A program made the translations under genes and the position numbers. Below the pieces are notes generated by a model, which saw only the letters and a program-made list of their open reading frames with translations, was not told the origin of the DNA and searched no databases. A stretch of 5,974 nt of DNA, from contig JBBRHF010000225.1 in NCBI GenBank assembly GCA_038223055.1, positions 1 through 5,974 of the forward strand, read 5' to 3'. Within the stretch, counting starts at the first letter, position 1, and each line of letters begins with the position of its first letter. This DNA comes from JBBRHF01 sp038223055 (lineage in GTDB: Bacteria; Actinomycetota; Actinomycetes; JACCUZ01). Positions 5,867 to 5,974 of this stretch are shown here, piece by piece.

Positions 5867-5974
5867 GTGCCGCCTGTCCCGCCAGCCGCCGAGCTCCCGC
5901 CCTCGTGCCTCGCCGGGGACATGCTGCGGAAGGCCAGGCGGCTTGCTGACCTGTCGCAGCGGCAACTGGCGAAG
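5867..5974 (+). CDS. XRE-type helix-turn-helix protein, N-terminal fragment
   Basis: An open frame of 36 codons that runs off the right edge. After a Pro-rich leader of 18 residues, the fragment reads MLRKARRLADLSQRQLAK, which fits helix 1 and the start of helix 2 of the XRE/Cro-C1 DNA-binding fold (pattern LRxARxxAxLSQxxLA). The start is a GTG with a well-placed GGGAGA; ATG 5921 would begin directly at the helix and lacks one. It is separated from the sulfur operon by about 225 bp and a hairpin, so it is probably transcribed on its own. Too little is present to say whether it is a regulator of the sulfur genes, an antitoxin or a stand-alone repressor. The call rests on one short motif plus the ribosome binding site. 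Confidence 0.6.
   Translation, partial: MPPVPPAAELPPSCLAGDMLRKARRLADLSQRQLAK

Noticed and set aside
5749..5949. Small + strand open frame between the chelatase and the right edge
   Set aside because: It is Cys/Gly/Arg-rich with no motif, and overlaps in another frame the helix-turn-helix fragment that has a clear ribosome binding site.

Overview
The window is high-GC, tightly packed DNA with GTG starts, stop/start overlaps and an Ala/Arg/Gly-rich proteome, as expected of an actinobacterium. I cannot name the genus. All genes I can support are on the + strand. The content and order (3' part of cysN, a three-gene SsuABC/NitT/TauT-type ABC importer, a fused CysG-type siroheme synthase, then a sirohydrochlorin chelatase) match the assimilatory sulfate-reduction cluster known from Streptomyces and relatives, so most of the window is a recognisable sulfur operon and not a new system.

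Layout: 2-760 is the C-terminal part of CysN (ATP sulfurylase large subunit), cut by the left edge. 778-1956 is a lipoprotein substrate-binding protein whose signal-peptide n-region is built from five 15-bp tandem repeats. 1959-2786 is the ABC ATPase and 2776-3681 the permease. 3678-4892 is a fused precorrin-2 dehydrogenase/uroporphyrinogen-III methyltransferase. 4889-5641 is the chelatase. Spacings of +17, +2, -11, -4 and -4 nt, with no terminator between genes, indicate one transcript with translational coupling. After 5641 comes about 225 bp of non-coding DNA with a hairpin without a T-tract and two TGTCCACA repeats. An XRE-type helix-turn-helix protein then begins at 5867 with a good Shine-Dalgarno and runs off the right edge.

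How the genes work together: the ABC importer would bring in a sulfur oxyanion or organosulfur compound. CysN, with CysD presumably upstream, activates sulfate to APS. After reduction to sulfite, the siroheme-dependent sulfite reductase needs siroheme, which the last two genes make from uroporphyrinogen III in three chemical steps (methylation, oxidation, iron insertion).

The parts most worth a second look are small-scale. One is the 15-bp palindrome-containing repeat array inside the lipoprotein signal peptide. The other is a 30-bp imperfect tandem duplication that copied the cysG stop/chelatase start junction, leaving two candidate GTG starts and a nine-codon mini-ORF. The substrate of the importer is also open, because no desulfonating oxygenase gene is in view.
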